64,000 nt of DNA from Burkholderia sp. IMCC1007 (GCF_027257875.1 NZ_JAPVQY010000022.1:1-64000); one strand, 5' to 3'; numbered from the stretch's first letter, positions 7,893 through 16,431 are shown. Translations and numbers: made by a program. Notes: generated from the sequence alone by a model not told the origin.

Positions 7893-9269
7893 ATGAATCG
7901 AGTCCTGTTGTTCAAGTCCCTGATCACCGCGCTCCTCGCGCTGCTGATCCTGATCCCGTTGCAGATGGTCCGCGGCATCGTGCAGGAACGCGCCGCGTAT
8001 CGCGACAGCGCGCTGCAGAGCGTCTGGTCCAGCTATGCGGGGCCGCAGACGGTGACGGGCCCGATGCTCGTAGTGCAGTACACGGAAGTCACGCGCGTGC
8101 GCGGCGACCCCCCGGCCCGCGGCGCGGCGAAGCCGAGCCTGCGTCGCGAGAGCCGGCGCCTGTTCGTGTTTCCAAAGACGCTGAACGTCGACGGCGCGCT
8201 GGAGACGAGCGTGCGCTATCGCGGCATCCACAAGGCGCTCGTGTACGACCTGCAGAGCCGGCTGTCGGGCACGCTGGCGCTGCCCGACCTGAAGAAGCTG
8301 CCGCAGGCCGACGGGCACGTGAGCTTCACGATCGACGGCACATACGTCGCGATCGGTATCAGCGATATTCGCGGGCTGACGTCGCAGCCGGTGCTGAACA
8401 TCGGCGGCAAGCCGCTCGGCCTCGAGCAGGGCACGCGGCTCGATCGCCTGCGTCAGGGCGTGCACGCGAACCTCGATCTCGCGGCGCTGGCGGACGCGAA
8501 TCCGGCGGGCGTCGTGCCGTTCAGCATCGCGTTGCCGCTGCGCGGCGCGGAATCCGTTTCGTTCGCGCCGGTGGCCGACCAGAACGATTTCTCGCTGAAG
8601 TCGACGTGGCCGCATCCGAGCTTCGGCGGCACGTTCCTGCCGCATAGCCGCACCGTCGATGCACACGGGTTCACCGGCACCTGGCGCGTGACGTCGTTCA
8701 ACACGAAGGTGCGCGAGCAGATCGCATCCCGCTACGCGGACGACGCGCTCGAGACGGCGTCGGTGTCGGTGATCGAGCCGGTGAACGTCTATCTGCTGAC
8801 CGAACGCGCGACGAAGTACGGCGCATTGTTCGTGATCCTGACGTTTGCGAGTTTCTTCATGTACGAACTCGTGAAGCGGTTGCGCATTCACCCGATCCAG
8901 TACTTGCTCGTCGGTCTGTCGCTCGCGCTGTTCTTCCTGTTGTTGCTGAGCCTGTCCGAGCACATCGCGTTCGGCTACGCGTATCTCGCGGCAAGCGGCG
9001 CATGCATCGGGCTGCTCGGCTTCTATCTATCGTTCGTGCTGCACAGCGTGAAGCGCGGCGCCGCATTCGCAGGGCTGCTCGCGATACTGTACGCGGCGCT
9101 CTACGGCTTGCTGCTGTCGGAGGACAACGCGCTGATGCTCGGTTCGCTGCTGCTGTTCGCGATCCTCGCCGGGATCATGACGCTCACGCGCCGCATCGAC
9201 TGGTATGCGCTGGGTGCCGCGTGGCAACCGCTCGCCGACAAGCAGAAGCCGGATGCGCCGGCGAAGTAG
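7893..9269 (+). CDS. creD: CreD inner-membrane protein
   Basis: The 458-residue protein has one N-terminal membrane helix (LITALLALLILIPLQMV), a long periplasmic domain of about 330 residues, and a C-terminal block of five or six helices. Conserved CreD features include LKSLITALLALLILIPL-like entry, the GPMLVVQY element, and SLSEHIAFGYAYLAAS in the membrane block. CreD is the main output of the CreBC system and is linked to cell-envelope integrity, colicin tolerance and beta-lactam response in other Gram-negatives. The start at 7893 was chosen over an upstream in-frame ATG that would read back through creC. The cre-tag array immediately upstream shows control by CreB. A 9-bp tandem array begins two bases after the stop. 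Confidence 0.92.
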   Translation: MNRVLLFKSLITALLALLILIPLQMVRGIVQERAAYRDSALQSVWSSYAGPQTVTGPMLVVQYTEVTRVRGDPPARGAAKPSLRRESRRLFVFPKTLNVDGALETSVRYRGIHKALVYDLQSRLSGTLALPDLKKLPQADGHVSFTIDGTYVAIGISDIRGLTSQPVLNIGGKPLGLEQGTRLDRLRQGVHANLDLAALADANPAGVVPFSIALPLRGAESVSFAPVADQNDFSLKSTWPHPSFGGTFLPHSRTVDAHGFTGTWRVTSFNTKVREQIASRYADDALETASVSVIEPVNVYLLTERATKYGALFVILTFASFFMYELVKRLRIHPIQYLLVGLSLALFFLLLLSLSEHIAFGYAYLAASGACIGLLGFYLSFVLHSVKRGAAFAGLLAILYAALYGLLLSEDNALMLGSLLLFAILAGIMTLTRRIDWYALGAAWQPLADKQKPDAPAK

Positions 9270-9271
9270 GC

Positions 9272-9370
9272 GTGGAGGGCGTGGAGGGTGCGGAGGGTGC
9301 GGAGGGCGCGGAGGGTGCGGAGGGTGCGGAGGGCGCGGAGGGTGCGGAGGGTGCGGAGGGTGCGGAGGGC
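9272..9370. repeat. 9-bp tandem array (GCGGAGGGT-type), 11 copies
   Basis: Eleven copies of a 9-bp unit, GCGGAGGGT or GCGGAGGGC with the first two GTGGAGGGY, start two bases after the creD stop. It has no stop codons in one frame but no coding signature either. Copy number is likely to vary among strains. Confidence 0.9.
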
Positions 9371-9522
9371 GCGACAACGCGGGCGGCTGGTAGTGCCCCC
9401 GGCCGCCGCGTCCGCCGTCGCCGTGCCGTCGATTCATCCGGGCGGAGGAGGTCTGCGGAACCGCGTCAGCGGATGGACGAACGCGCAGCGACACCGATCA
9501 CGATGCTTTCACCGGCATCGCC

Positions 9523-9672
9523 ATGCCGGACTGGCTGCAGATCATCGCGGACCTGGACGACACGCGTGGCATGCTCGGCGACGCGATCCGTCGCGCGGCG
9601 GCGCTCGACCGCCTCGATTTCATCTTCCCGGGCTCGCGCAGCCGGTTCGTCGGCCGGGTGGATGCAAGCTGA
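9523..9672 (+). CDS. Possible 49-residue ORF of unknown function
   Basis: An ATG at 9523 opens 49 codons (starting MPDWLQIIADLDDTRG) with an amphipathic, protein-like composition, unlike the arginine-rich frames around it. The frame stays open upstream without a start codon, so this could be the end of a broken gene. No ribosome site or family is evident. The rest of the interval 9371-9808 shows nothing else. Confidence 0.25.
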   Translation: MPDWLQIIADLDDTRGMLGDAIRRAAALDRLDFIFPGSRSRFVGRVDAS

Positions 9673-9808
9673 GCCGCACTGGCCGGCGTGATCGCGAACT
9701 CGATGCATGGACACGCGATGTCCGCACGCGCCACGATCAGGTGACGATCGTGGGGATGTGGCGCGCCATCCACGTATACTGAACACGTCCTTTCATCCGA
9801 ATTTCGCC

Positions 9809-10015
9809 GTGTCCAAGTCTCCCGCTCCTGCCGCTCCCGAATCTCCCGCAGACGATCCGCGTCCGACCCCGCCCGTACAACCCGAACTGGAAGACTGCTG
9901 CAACAGCGGCTGCTCGCCGTGCGTTTTCGACCTGTACGACGAAGCGCTGGCGCGCTACCGCGTCGAGCTGGCCGAATGGGAGGCGCGGCATCCGGAACAG
10001 AAACATCAGCAGTGA
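9809..10015 (+). CDS. Oxidoreductase-like domain small protein
   Basis: This 68-residue protein matches the small oxidoreductase-like N-terminal domain family (PF09791): a proline-rich start, then EDCCNSGCSPCVFDLYDEAL and RYRVELAEWEAR. The four clustered cysteines suggest metal or disulfide chemistry, but no enzyme activity is established for stand-alone members. The GTG at 9809 was chosen because the conserved region starts soon after it; an in-frame ATG at 9707 would add unlike sequence. A four-copy GATGCC microsatellite follows at 10019-10042. Confidence 0.75.
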   Translation: MSKSPAPAAPESPADDPRPTPPVQPELEDCCNSGCSPCVFDLYDEALARYRVELAEWEARHPEQKHQQ

Positions 10016-10076
10016 AGTGATGCCGATGCCGATGCCGATGCCGACGAGCGGTCGCGCACGCACCGCTCCCGTTTCG

Positions 10077-10348
10077 CATGTGCCGTACAGGTCGCCGAGG
10101 CGGCCGCCGGTGATCTGAACGACCGCGTTCGCGCACGCATAGGCCGACACGACGAGCTCCAGCTCGGCCGGACGGGCGCCGATGCCGTCGCGGATGGCCG
10201 GCAATGCGAGATTCACGATGAAGTAGTCGAGCGGCGGCAGAATGGCGCCGACCAGCAGGACGACGAGCGCCCAGCCGTGATGGCTGCGCACCGGGGCCGC
10301 GGTGGCCGTGCCGGCCGGCGCGCAGCGGGCGAGGATGTTGTCGGTCAT
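10077..10348 (-). pseudogene. MFS transporter, N-terminal fragment
   Basis: On the minus strand from the ATG at 10348 the frame encodes the start of a 14-helix EmrB/QacA-type transporter: first helix VVLLVGAILPPLDYFIVNLALPAI, then ELELVVSAYACANAVVQITGGRLGDLYG, the loop 2-3 signature. After about 90 residues the similarity ends abruptly and the frame runs into a GATGCC microsatellite and antisense of the small cysteine protein. A complete protein would be about 450-500 residues. It is divergent from the LysR gene at 10513, the usual layout for a regulator and its efflux pump, so the body of the pump has been deleted. Confidence 0.8.
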
Positions 10349-10480
10349 GTCCGGAAGTCCCAAAGAATAAGGGACGCATGGCGAACCGGCGAATCGGGCG
10401 AACCGGGTTCGGCAGCGTGCCGTTGAAGCGACATTCTGCGGATCGCGGATGATTCGGAAAAGCGGGAATAAGTGGTAGCA

Positions 10481-10501
10481 TCCATCGGGTTATTCGATGG
10501 A
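10481..10501. promoter_or_regulatory. LysR-type operator, 21-bp palindrome
   Basis: TCCATCG and CGATGGA flank a 7-bp spacer in perfect inverted symmetry. The inner part fits the T-N11-A LysR box (T at 10485, A at 10497). It lies between the divergent MFS fragment and the LysR gene, 11 bp before the chosen LysR start, and would serve both autoregulation and pump control. Confidence 0.6.
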
Positions 10502-10512
10502 TGGAGCAGGCG

Positions 10513-11385
10513 ATGCGCGGTTTCGATCTGGATCAGTTGCGCACTTTCGCGGCGGTGGCGGATGCGGGCAGCCTTACGGCGGCCGCGCCGCTGCTGCATT
10601 TGTCACAGTCGACGGTCAGCGAGCAGGTGCGCAAGCTCGAATCGCGCGCCGGCGTACCGCTGTTCGTGCGCAGCAAGCGCGGCGTCGAGCCGACGCCGGC
10701 CGGCGCGCGCCTGCTGCAGCACGCACGGCGCATCGTCGCGCTGAACGAGGCCGCGTTCGACGAGTTGCGCGGGCAGGCGATCAAGGGCGAATTGCGCGTC
10801 GCAATCACCGATTACTACCGGACGCATGAAGTCGCGGGGCTGCTCGCGCGGCTGCGGGAGTGCTACCCGCAACTGAGCCTGCACGTGAGCGCGATGAAGA
10901 GCGCCGAGATCGAAGCCGCGCATGCGCGCGGGCAGATCGATCTCGGCGTCGTGATGAACCTGTCGAGCGGCCCGTTCCGGCCCGCGTCGGCCGATACGCG
11001 CTGGGTGCTGCGGCGCGAGCCGCTGTCGTGGGTCGCGGCCCCGGCGCTGGCCGAGCAGTTGCGTGAGCCGTTGCCGCTCGTGCTGCTGCCGGACGACTGC
11101 ATGATGCATCAGGTCGCGGTGCGCTCCCTCGACGAGCAGCACGCGCCGTACGTGCTCGTGCACAGCGCATCGGGCGTCGCGGGGCTGCAGTCGATGCTGG
11201 CGGCGGGGCTGGGCGTCGGTTGCCTGTGCGCGTCGGCGATCGGCGAGGGGCTCGTGCGGCTCGGCCCGAAATACCGGCTGCCGGCGCTGCCCGATGCAGT
11301 GTTCTCGCTGACCCCGCCGATGCCCGGCGAACGCGAGACGGTCACGCAGGCGCGCGAGGTGCTGTCGCGGCAGTTGCTGATGTGA
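10513..11385 (+). CDS. LysR-family transcriptional regulator
   Basis: The 290-residue product has the N-terminal winged helix-turn-helix typical of LysR (DLDQLRTFAAVADAGSLTAAAPLLHLSQSTVSEQVRKLE) and a C-terminal periplasmic-binding-like effector domain from about residue 90. The ATG at 10513 is preferred to the one at 10501, since GGAG at 10503-10506 is correctly spaced for it and the 10501 codon overlaps the operator palindrome. It is divergent from the truncated MFS gene, its likely target. With the target destroyed the regulator may be an orphan. The inducer is unknown. Confidence 0.88.
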   Translation: MRGFDLDQLRTFAAVADAGSLTAAAPLLHLSQSTVSEQVRKLESRAGVPLFVRSKRGVEPTPAGARLLQHARRIVALNEAAFDELRGQAIKGELRVAITDYYRTHEVAGLLARLRECYPQLSLHVSAMKSAEIEAAHARGQIDLGVVMNLSSGPFRPASADTRWVLRREPLSWVAAPALAEQLREPLPLVLLPDDCMMHQVAVRSLDEQHAPYVLVHSASGVAGLQSMLAAGLGVGCLCASAIGEGLVRLGPKYRLPALPDAVFSLTPPMPGERETVTQAREVLSRQLLM

Positions 11386-11442
11386 AATCGTGCCGCGCGC
11401 GGGGCGTCGGCATGTATTCTTGGGACCAGCAGGGGGCCACGC

Positions 11443-11763
11443 ATGAACGACGAACTGAAGAGCCAGATGGCCGAGCGGTTGCAGCACGCGCTGGAGCGGG
11501 TGGTCGACGAGCGCTCGTTGATCCATTTCCTGCGCGTGCTCGGCCATGACTGGCACAAGGAGCGCCAGCTCGAGGCCGACGTGCCGCCGGCGCCGTATGC
11601 GGCCGCCGTGCTCGGCTGGGAGAACCGCTCGATCGGCGAATACCTGGAGGCGATGGTCGACTGGGCCGAGGCGTCCGAGGAAGGGCTGCATTGCTACCGC
11701 CGGCCCGAGAATCCGTGGCGGCGCATCGCGGACATCCTGTTCGCCGGCAAGATCTACGAGTAG
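11443..11763 (+). CDS. DUF7660 family protein
   Basis: The 106-residue acidic protein matches the DUF7660 pattern: a helical N-terminal part (RLQHALERVVDERSLIHFLRVL), the WENRSIGEYLEAMVDWAE core, and a closing PWRRIADILFAGKIYE. Members are small cytoplasmic proteins of unknown function, often found next to toxins or as stand-alone genes. It starts 58 bp after the LysR gene. Its 3-prime end abuts a 9-bp tandem array. Confidence 0.75.
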   Translation: MNDELKSQMAERLQHALERVVDERSLIHFLRVLGHDWHKERQLEADVPPAPYAAAVLGWENRSIGEYLEAMVDWAEASEEGLHCYRRPENPWRRIADILFAGKIYE

Positions 11764-11793
11764 CGCGCGGCGCGGCGAAGTGCCGGTGCGGCC

Positions 11794-12055
11794 GGTGCGA
11801 CTGATGCGGCCGAGGCGGCCGAGGCGGCTGATACGGCCGACGCGACCAGCGCGATCGACGCGACCGACGCGATCGACGCGATCGACGCGATCGACGCGAT
11901 CGACGCGATCGACGCGATCGATGCGACTGATGCGATCGACGCGACCGACGCGATCGACGCGACCGACGCGATCGACGCGATCGACGCGATCGATGCGACT
12001 GATGCGACTGATGCGACTAAGGCGGCCGACGCGACCGACGCGACCGATGCGACAG
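11794..12055. repeat. 9-bp tandem array (GCGATCGAC-type), about 29 copies
   Basis: A 9-bp unit, mostly GCGATCGAC with variants GCGACCGAC, GCGATCGAT and GCGACTGAT, fills the space between two convergent genes. A block of variants recurs in the same order, showing expansion by segments. It can be read through in several frames, but the peptides (Ser-Val-Ala-Ser-Ile-Ala or Ser-Thr-Arg repeats) are by-products. Confidence 0.92.
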
Positions 12056-12066
12056 CGGTGAACGGC

Positions 12067-12966
12067 CTAGTCGGCCGTTCCTTCGGCATATGCGCGCAGC
12101 CCGTTCACCAGCGCATCGAATACGGCCCGGCAACGCGGGCTCGTGCGCAGATCCTCGTGCATGACCACCCACGTTTCCAGCATCATCGCGAGCCCGTCCG
12201 GCAGCACGCGGGCGAGCCGTGCATCGCGTTTCGCGAGCCCGCTCTGGCAGAAGCCGATCCCGTAGCCGGCGCGAATCATCGCGAGTTGCGCGAGGTTGCT
12301 GTCGGTGCGCAATGCGAACGCATCGCGCTTCCACAGCGGCATCCCGCGGCTCGCCGAGCGGATGAACGGCGTGACCGTATCGAAGCCGATCAGCGCGTGG
12401 TGCGCGAGATCGTCGACCGTCGAAGGCACGCCGTTGCGCGTCAGATAGTCGTCACGTGCATACAGCCCCACTTCGATCGCGCCGACGCGCCGGGCGACGA
12501 GCGCGTCCTGCGCGGGCGGCGTCATCCGCACGGCAATGTCGGCTTCGCGGTTCAGCACGTCCTGGATGCGGTCGGTCGGCACCAGTTCGATCACGAGCCC
12601 CGGATGGTCGCGTCGCAGCCGCGCGAGCATCGGCGGCAGCACCTCGACCGCGATCACGTCGCTCGCCGAAATCCGTACCGTGCCGCGCACGCCCGCGCCG
12701 TGGCTCGCGGCGGCGCGCTCGAACGCGGCTGCCGCGCTGCGCAGCGCCTCGGCGTGGCCGCGCAGCGCGAGGGCGGCCTCGGTCGGCAGCAGCCCCGACG
12801 GCGAGCGCGTGAACAGCGTCTGGCCGAACGCGGCTTCGAGCGCCGCGACGTGGCGGCCGGCCGTCGGTTGCGTGATGCCGAGCGCCCGCGCCGCACCCGA
12901 CAGCGACCCTTCCGTCAGCACGGCGAGGAAGGTCCGGTAGCGCTCCCAGTTCAGATCGATGGTCAT
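12067..12966 (-). CDS. LysR-family transcriptional regulator
   Basis: A 299-residue LysR regulator with the DNA-binding helix-turn-helix in residues about 8-65 (YRTFLAVLTEGSLSGAARALGITQPTAGRHVAALE) and the effector domain from about 90 onwards. Its ATG at 12966 lies 98 bp from the divergent epimerase-like gene at 13065; the AT-rich stretch at 12967-12980 is the likely shared operator. It therefore probably controls that gene. It belongs to the subgroup that often regulates oxidoreductases. The effector is unknown. Confidence 0.9.
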   Translation of the reverse strand: MTIDLNWERYRTFLAVLTEGSLSGAARALGITQPTAGRHVAALEAAFGQTLFTRSPSGLLPTEAALALRGHAEALRSAAAAFERAAASHGAGVRGTVRISASDVIAVEVLPPMLARLRRDHPGLVIELVPTDRIQDVLNREADIAVRMTPPAQDALVARRVGAIEVGLYARDDYLTRNGVPSTVDDLAHHALIGFDTVTPFIRSASRGMPLWKRDAFALRTDSNLAQLAMIRAGYGIGFCQSGLAKRDARLARVLPDGLAMMLETWVVMHEDLRTSPRCRAVFDALVNGLRAYAEGTAD

Positions 12967-13064
12967 GCATAAATGTATAGCCGGTCGATCAGGTTCAGCA
13001 ATTCCTTCTTAGCAGGCCGCGCGCCAAAATGCGTTCATCGACGGTTCATTCATGGAGAGCGGCA

Positions 13065-14075
13065 ATGACGACGAACGCGGGCGGGACGCAACGACAGGCA
13101 CTCGTGCTCGGCGCGAGCGGAGGAATCGGCGGCGAGGTTGCTCGTCAGTTGCGCGATGCCGGCTGGCAGGTGCGTGCGCTCAAGCGCGGGCTCGGCGCCG
13201 AGACGATGGAGCGCGACGGCATCGTGTGGATGCGCGGCGACGCGCTCGATCGCGAAGCGGTGGTCCGCGCCGCGCGCGGCTGCAGCGTGATCGTGCACGC
13301 GGTGAACCCGCCCGGCTACCGGAACTGGAACGAGCAGGTGCTGCCGATGATCGACAACACGATCGCGGCGGCGACGGTGGCGCAGGCGACTGTCGTACTG
13401 CCCGGGACGGTGTACAACTACGGCCCCGACGCGTTTCCGGCGTTGCGGGAAGACGCGCCGCAACATCCGACGACCCGCAAGGGCGCGATCCGCGTCGAGC
13501 TGGAACGGCGGCTGCAGGCGGCGACCGCGCAGCGCGTGCGGACGATCATCGTGCGGGCCGGCGATTTCTTCGGCCCGCACGCGGGCAACAACTGGTTCGG
13601 GCAGGGGCTCGTCAAGCCCGGGCGGCCGGTGGCCGTCATCAGCGTGCCGGGCCGGCCGGGCGTCGGTCATCAATGGGCGTACCTGCCGGACGTCGCGCGC
13701 ACGATGGTCGCGCTGATCGAGCGGCGCGATACGCTGGAGCCGTTCGCGCGCTTTCATCTCGGCGGTCACTGGGACGCGGACGGGACGCAGATGGCGCAGG
13801 CCGTGCGCCGCGTCGCGCAACGGCACGGAATGCGGCCGACGGTGCGGCGTTTCCCGTGGTGGCTCGTATGGGTGGCCGCACCGTTCGTCACGACGATGCG
13901 CGAGATGCTCGAGATGCGCTATCTATGGCGCGAACCGCTGCGGATGGATAACGCACGCGTGACGGCGGCGCTCGGCCGCGAGCCGGTGACGCCGCTCGAT
14001 ACGGCGGTGGGAGAAACGCTGGCGGGATTGGGGTGCTTGCGGCGAGCGGACGCGACGCTTGCGGAAATGGGGTAA
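13065..14075 (+). CDS. NAD-dependent epimerase/dehydratase family protein (extended SDR)
   Basis: The 336-residue protein has an N-terminal NAD(P)-binding loop (LVLGASGGIGGEVARQL, residues about 12-27), a Tyr in LPGTVYNYGPD, and a substrate-binding C-terminal region ending LDTAVGETLAGLG. The atypical extended SDR layout suggests a reductase or epimerase acting on a small metabolite; no substrate can be assigned. The ATG at 13065 has GGAGAGCGG upstream; an in-frame ATG at 13029 is less likely. Divergent LysR regulator at 12966. The last 85 bases are duplicated downstream. Confidence 0.82.
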   Translation: MTTNAGGTQRQALVLGASGGIGGEVARQLRDAGWQVRALKRGLGAETMERDGIVWMRGDALDREAVVRAARGCSVIVHAVNPPGYRNWNEQVLPMIDNTIAAATVAQATVVLPGTVYNYGPDAFPALREDAPQHPTTRKGAIRVELERRLQAATAQRVRTIIVRAGDFFGPHAGNNWFGQGLVKPGRPVAVISVPGRPGVGHQWAYLPDVARTMVALIERRDTLEPFARFHLGGHWDADGTQMAQAVRRVAQRHGMRPTVRRFPWWLVWVAAPFVTTMREMLEMRYLWREPLRMDNARVTAALGREPVTPLDTAVGETLAGLGCLRRADATLAEMG

Positions 14076-14233
14076 GCAGGATCCGGCGGATGTTCGCAGC
14101 CGGGCCGCTGGCGCACTGCCCGCGTCCGCCTCCTGCTTCCGCCGCTCGATACGGCGGTGAAAGAGGCGCTGGCGGGGCTGGGCCGTGCAGGAAGCGGGCG
14201 CGACGGCCGCGGAAATGAGGTAAGCCGGATCCG
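13991..14233 (+). repeat. Diverged 150-bp-offset duplication of the epimerase 3-prime end
   Basis: The segment 13991-14085, covering the last codons and stop of the epimerase-like gene, recurs at 14141-14233 with about 80 percent identity. Shared blocks include GCCGCTCGATACGGCGGTG and GGAAATG-GGTAAG followed by GGATCCG. The second copy has no start and is not a gene. It may be the tail of a lost paralogue. Confidence 0.75.
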
Positions 14234-14267
14234 ATCGATGCCCGCTGCCGCCTCCCGCCTCCCGCCA

Positions 14268-14969
14268 TTACGCCACGACCGGCAGCACCTCGACCGCATA
14301 CCGGTGCCGCAGGCTCCGCCCGAGCACCGGATCGTGCAGTTCCATCTCGAACGCATCGCCGTCGCCCATTGCCGCGATGGCGCCATGCACGACGACGGTG
14401 CCGCCGAACATCGCGCAGCGCGCGGGCATCGTGCGGCGATTGTCGAAGCGCTGCCACAGCGCGCCGGGCGCGAGCAGGCCGCTGACTGCGCCATGCTGAT
14501 ACGCGACGCGTTCGCCGTCGCGTTTGACCCACCACGAACGCATCTCGATCGCATCCCAGTGATCGGCGACGTCCGCGTAGCGCCACGCGTCGCGACCGAG
14601 CGGCTTCGCGCATACCTGCTTCGATACCGCGACGCCATACGCCTCGACCTCCCGATCGGTGTGATCCGACCCGAGCGTGACCAGCGTGCCGGCCGGGCTG
14701 TCGATCAGCACGCACTCGATCTCGCTGCCCGAGCGCGCGCCGAGCACGCCGATCGACGGCGCCTGCGTGAGCAGCGCGGCCGCGACGCGATAGAAGCACG
14801 GCGTGGTCGACGGCGGCGCGACGCCGAGTGCCGCGAGTTCGTCGATGTGCGCGCGGATCGCGGCGGGATCGCGCCCGGCCCAGCCGGCAATCACGACGCG
14901 CTCGATCTCGACGTCGACCGCGGCCGGTGCGCCTCGCAGGGAAATTATGTTGAACGACAGGACTTGCAT
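14268..14969 (-). CDS. DUF2848 family protein
   Basis: The 233-residue protein carries the DUF2848 pattern: residues IAGWAGRD near 28, PPSTTPCFYRVAAALLTQ near 53-70, GSEIECVLID, and the LGSDHTDREVEAYGVAVSKQVCAKPL block, with WRYADVADHWD and WWVKRDGERVAYQHG following. The fold is thought to be related to fumarylacetoacetate hydrolase, so a hydrolase role on an organic acid is plausible but unproven. The ATG at 14969 gives the normal family start. It lies 50 bp downstream of the MFS transporter gene on the same strand and is probably co-transcribed, suggesting it acts on what the transporter imports. Confidence 0.78.
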   Translation of the reverse strand: MQVLSFNIISLRGAPAAVDVEIERVVIAGWAGRDPAAIRAHIDELAALGVAPPSTTPCFYRVAAALLTQAPSIGVLGARSGSEIECVLIDSPAGTLVTLGSDHTDREVEAYGVAVSKQVCAKPLGRDAWRYADVADHWDAIEMRSWWVKRDGERVAYQHGAVSGLLAPGALWQRFDNRRTMPARCAMFGGTVVVHGAIAAMGDGDAFEMELHDPVLGRSLRHRYAVEVLPVVA

Positions 14970-15019
14970 GCGGATATCCGTTGGAAGTACGAATGAATGA
15001 AACGAGCGACGGGTGACGC

Positions 15020-16339
15020 TCAGTCGGCGAGCGGCCGATGCGCGGTTTCGCGCGCGGCGAGCAGCGCGACGGACGTGACGACGAGCGCCGCGGCGACGTA
15101 CAGCGACACGGCCGTCGTCGTTCCCGTCTGGCGGAACAGCGCGGCGATCACGAGCGGCGCGAAGCCGCCGCCGACGATGCCGGCGAGCGTGTACGCCAGC
15201 GACGAGCCTGCGTAACGCACGCGGGTCGGAAACTGCTCGGTGACGAACGCGCCTTGCGGGCCGTACATCACCGCATGGATCACGAGGCCGATCGCGACGG
15301 CCGCGACGATCGCGGCGGGCCGTGCCGAGTTCAGCATCGTGAAGAACACGAACGCCCACACGATGCCGGCGAGCGCGCCGGCGAGATACACCGGACGGCG
15401 CCCGAAGCGGTCCGACAGCGCGCCGAAGAACGGCACCGCGAGCGCGTTGCACGCCGTGCCGACCATCACGGCCGTCAGCGCGACGGGGCGCGACAGGTGC
15501 AGCACGGTCGTCACGTAGGTCAGCGTGAACACGACGATCAGCGCGTACAGCACGTCCGAGCCGATCCGCGAACCGCCGGCGATCAGCAGGCGCCGCCAGT
15601 GGCGCTTCAGCACTTCGGCGACGGGCACTTCGGCAGTCGCGTGCGATTCGGCGAGCTGCTCGAACTGCGGCGTTTCGTCGACGCCGCGGCGCAGCCAGAA
15701 GCCGAACACGACGAGCAGCGCGCTCGCCGCGAACGGCACGCGCCAGCCCCACGACAGAAAGTCGCCCGACGTGGTGGACAGCGTGACGAGCGCGATGCAG
15801 CCGGTGCCGAGCAGCGTGCCGAACGACGGGCCGATCTGCGTCCAGGACGCGGACAGCCCGCGCCGTTTCTGGTCGCCGTGCTCGACCGACAGCAGCACCG
15901 CGCCGGCCCATTCGCCGCCGAGCGCGACGCCCTGCACGAAGCGCAGCGCGACGAGCAGGATCGGGCTCAGGATGCCGGCCTGCGCATAGGTCGGCAGCGC
16001 GCCCATCAGCGCGGTCGTCAGCCCCATCAGCACGAGCGTGAGCATCAGCACCGCGCGGCGGCCGATCCGGTCGCCGAGATTGCCGAACACGAAGCCGCCG
16101 AGCGGACGCGACACGTAGCCGACCGCATAGGTCGAGAACGCGAGGATCGTGCCGGCCAGCGGGTCGACCGACGGAAAGAACAGATGGTTGAAGACGAGCG
16201 CGGCGAGGGTGTTGTAGATCGTGAAGTCGTACCACTCGAGCGACGTGCCGATCATGCTCGCGGTCGCGAGTCGGCTGTTGCGGACGCGGCGGGGCGCGTG
16301 GGCGGCGGGCTGGGCGAGAGTGCTCATGGTGTCGGGCAT
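15020..16339 (-). CDS. MFS transporter, metabolite:H+ symporter (MHS) type
   Basis: About 439 residues with 12 predicted membrane helices. Signature elements of the MHS (ShiA/ProP/KgtP) group are present: SLEWYDFTIYNTLAALVFNHLFFP in helix 1, GNLGDRIGRRAVLMLTL in loop 2-3, and ALRFVQGVALGGEWAGAVLLSVEHG in helices 4-5. These importers bring in organic acids or osmolytes with protons. The start was set at the ATG at 16339 (MPDTMSTL); the ATG at 16327 is equally possible and the longer arginine-rich upstream frame is not credible. It lies between the DUF2848 gene and an uncharacterised gene, all on the minus strand. Confidence 0.86.
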   Translation of the reverse strand: MPDTMSTLAQPAAHAPRRVRNSRLATASMIGTSLEWYDFTIYNTLAALVFNHLFFPSVDPLAGTILAFSTYAVGYVSRPLGGFVFGNLGDRIGRRAVLMLTLVLMGLTTALMGALPTYAQAGILSPILLVALRFVQGVALGGEWAGAVLLSVEHGDQKRRGLSASWTQIGPSFGTLLGTGCIALVTLSTTSGDFLSWGWRVPFAASALLVVFGFWLRRGVDETPQFEQLAESHATAEVPVAEVLKRHWRRLLIAGGSRIGSDVLYALIVVFTLTYVTTVLHLSRPVALTAVMVGTACNALAVPFFGALSDRFGRRPVYLAGALAGIVWAFVFFTMLNSARPAAIVAAVAIGLVIHAVMYGPQGAFVTEQFPTRVRYAGSSLAYTLAGIVGGGFAPLVIAALFRQTGTTTAVSLYVAAALVVTSVALLAARETAHRPLAD

Positions 16340-16431
16340 GGCGTGACGGATGACGGGATGACAAGCGGGACCGACGTGCGGGCCGCGTGCTGCGAGCGCG
16401 CGGCGCGGCCGTGTCGGCGTGGCGTCGGGGT

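Noticed and set aside
11764-12061. Repeat-encoded Ser/Thr/Arg or Ser/Val/Ala proteins over the 9-bp array
   Set aside because: The open frames are by-products of a 9-bp period with no stops. No ribosome site or domain.
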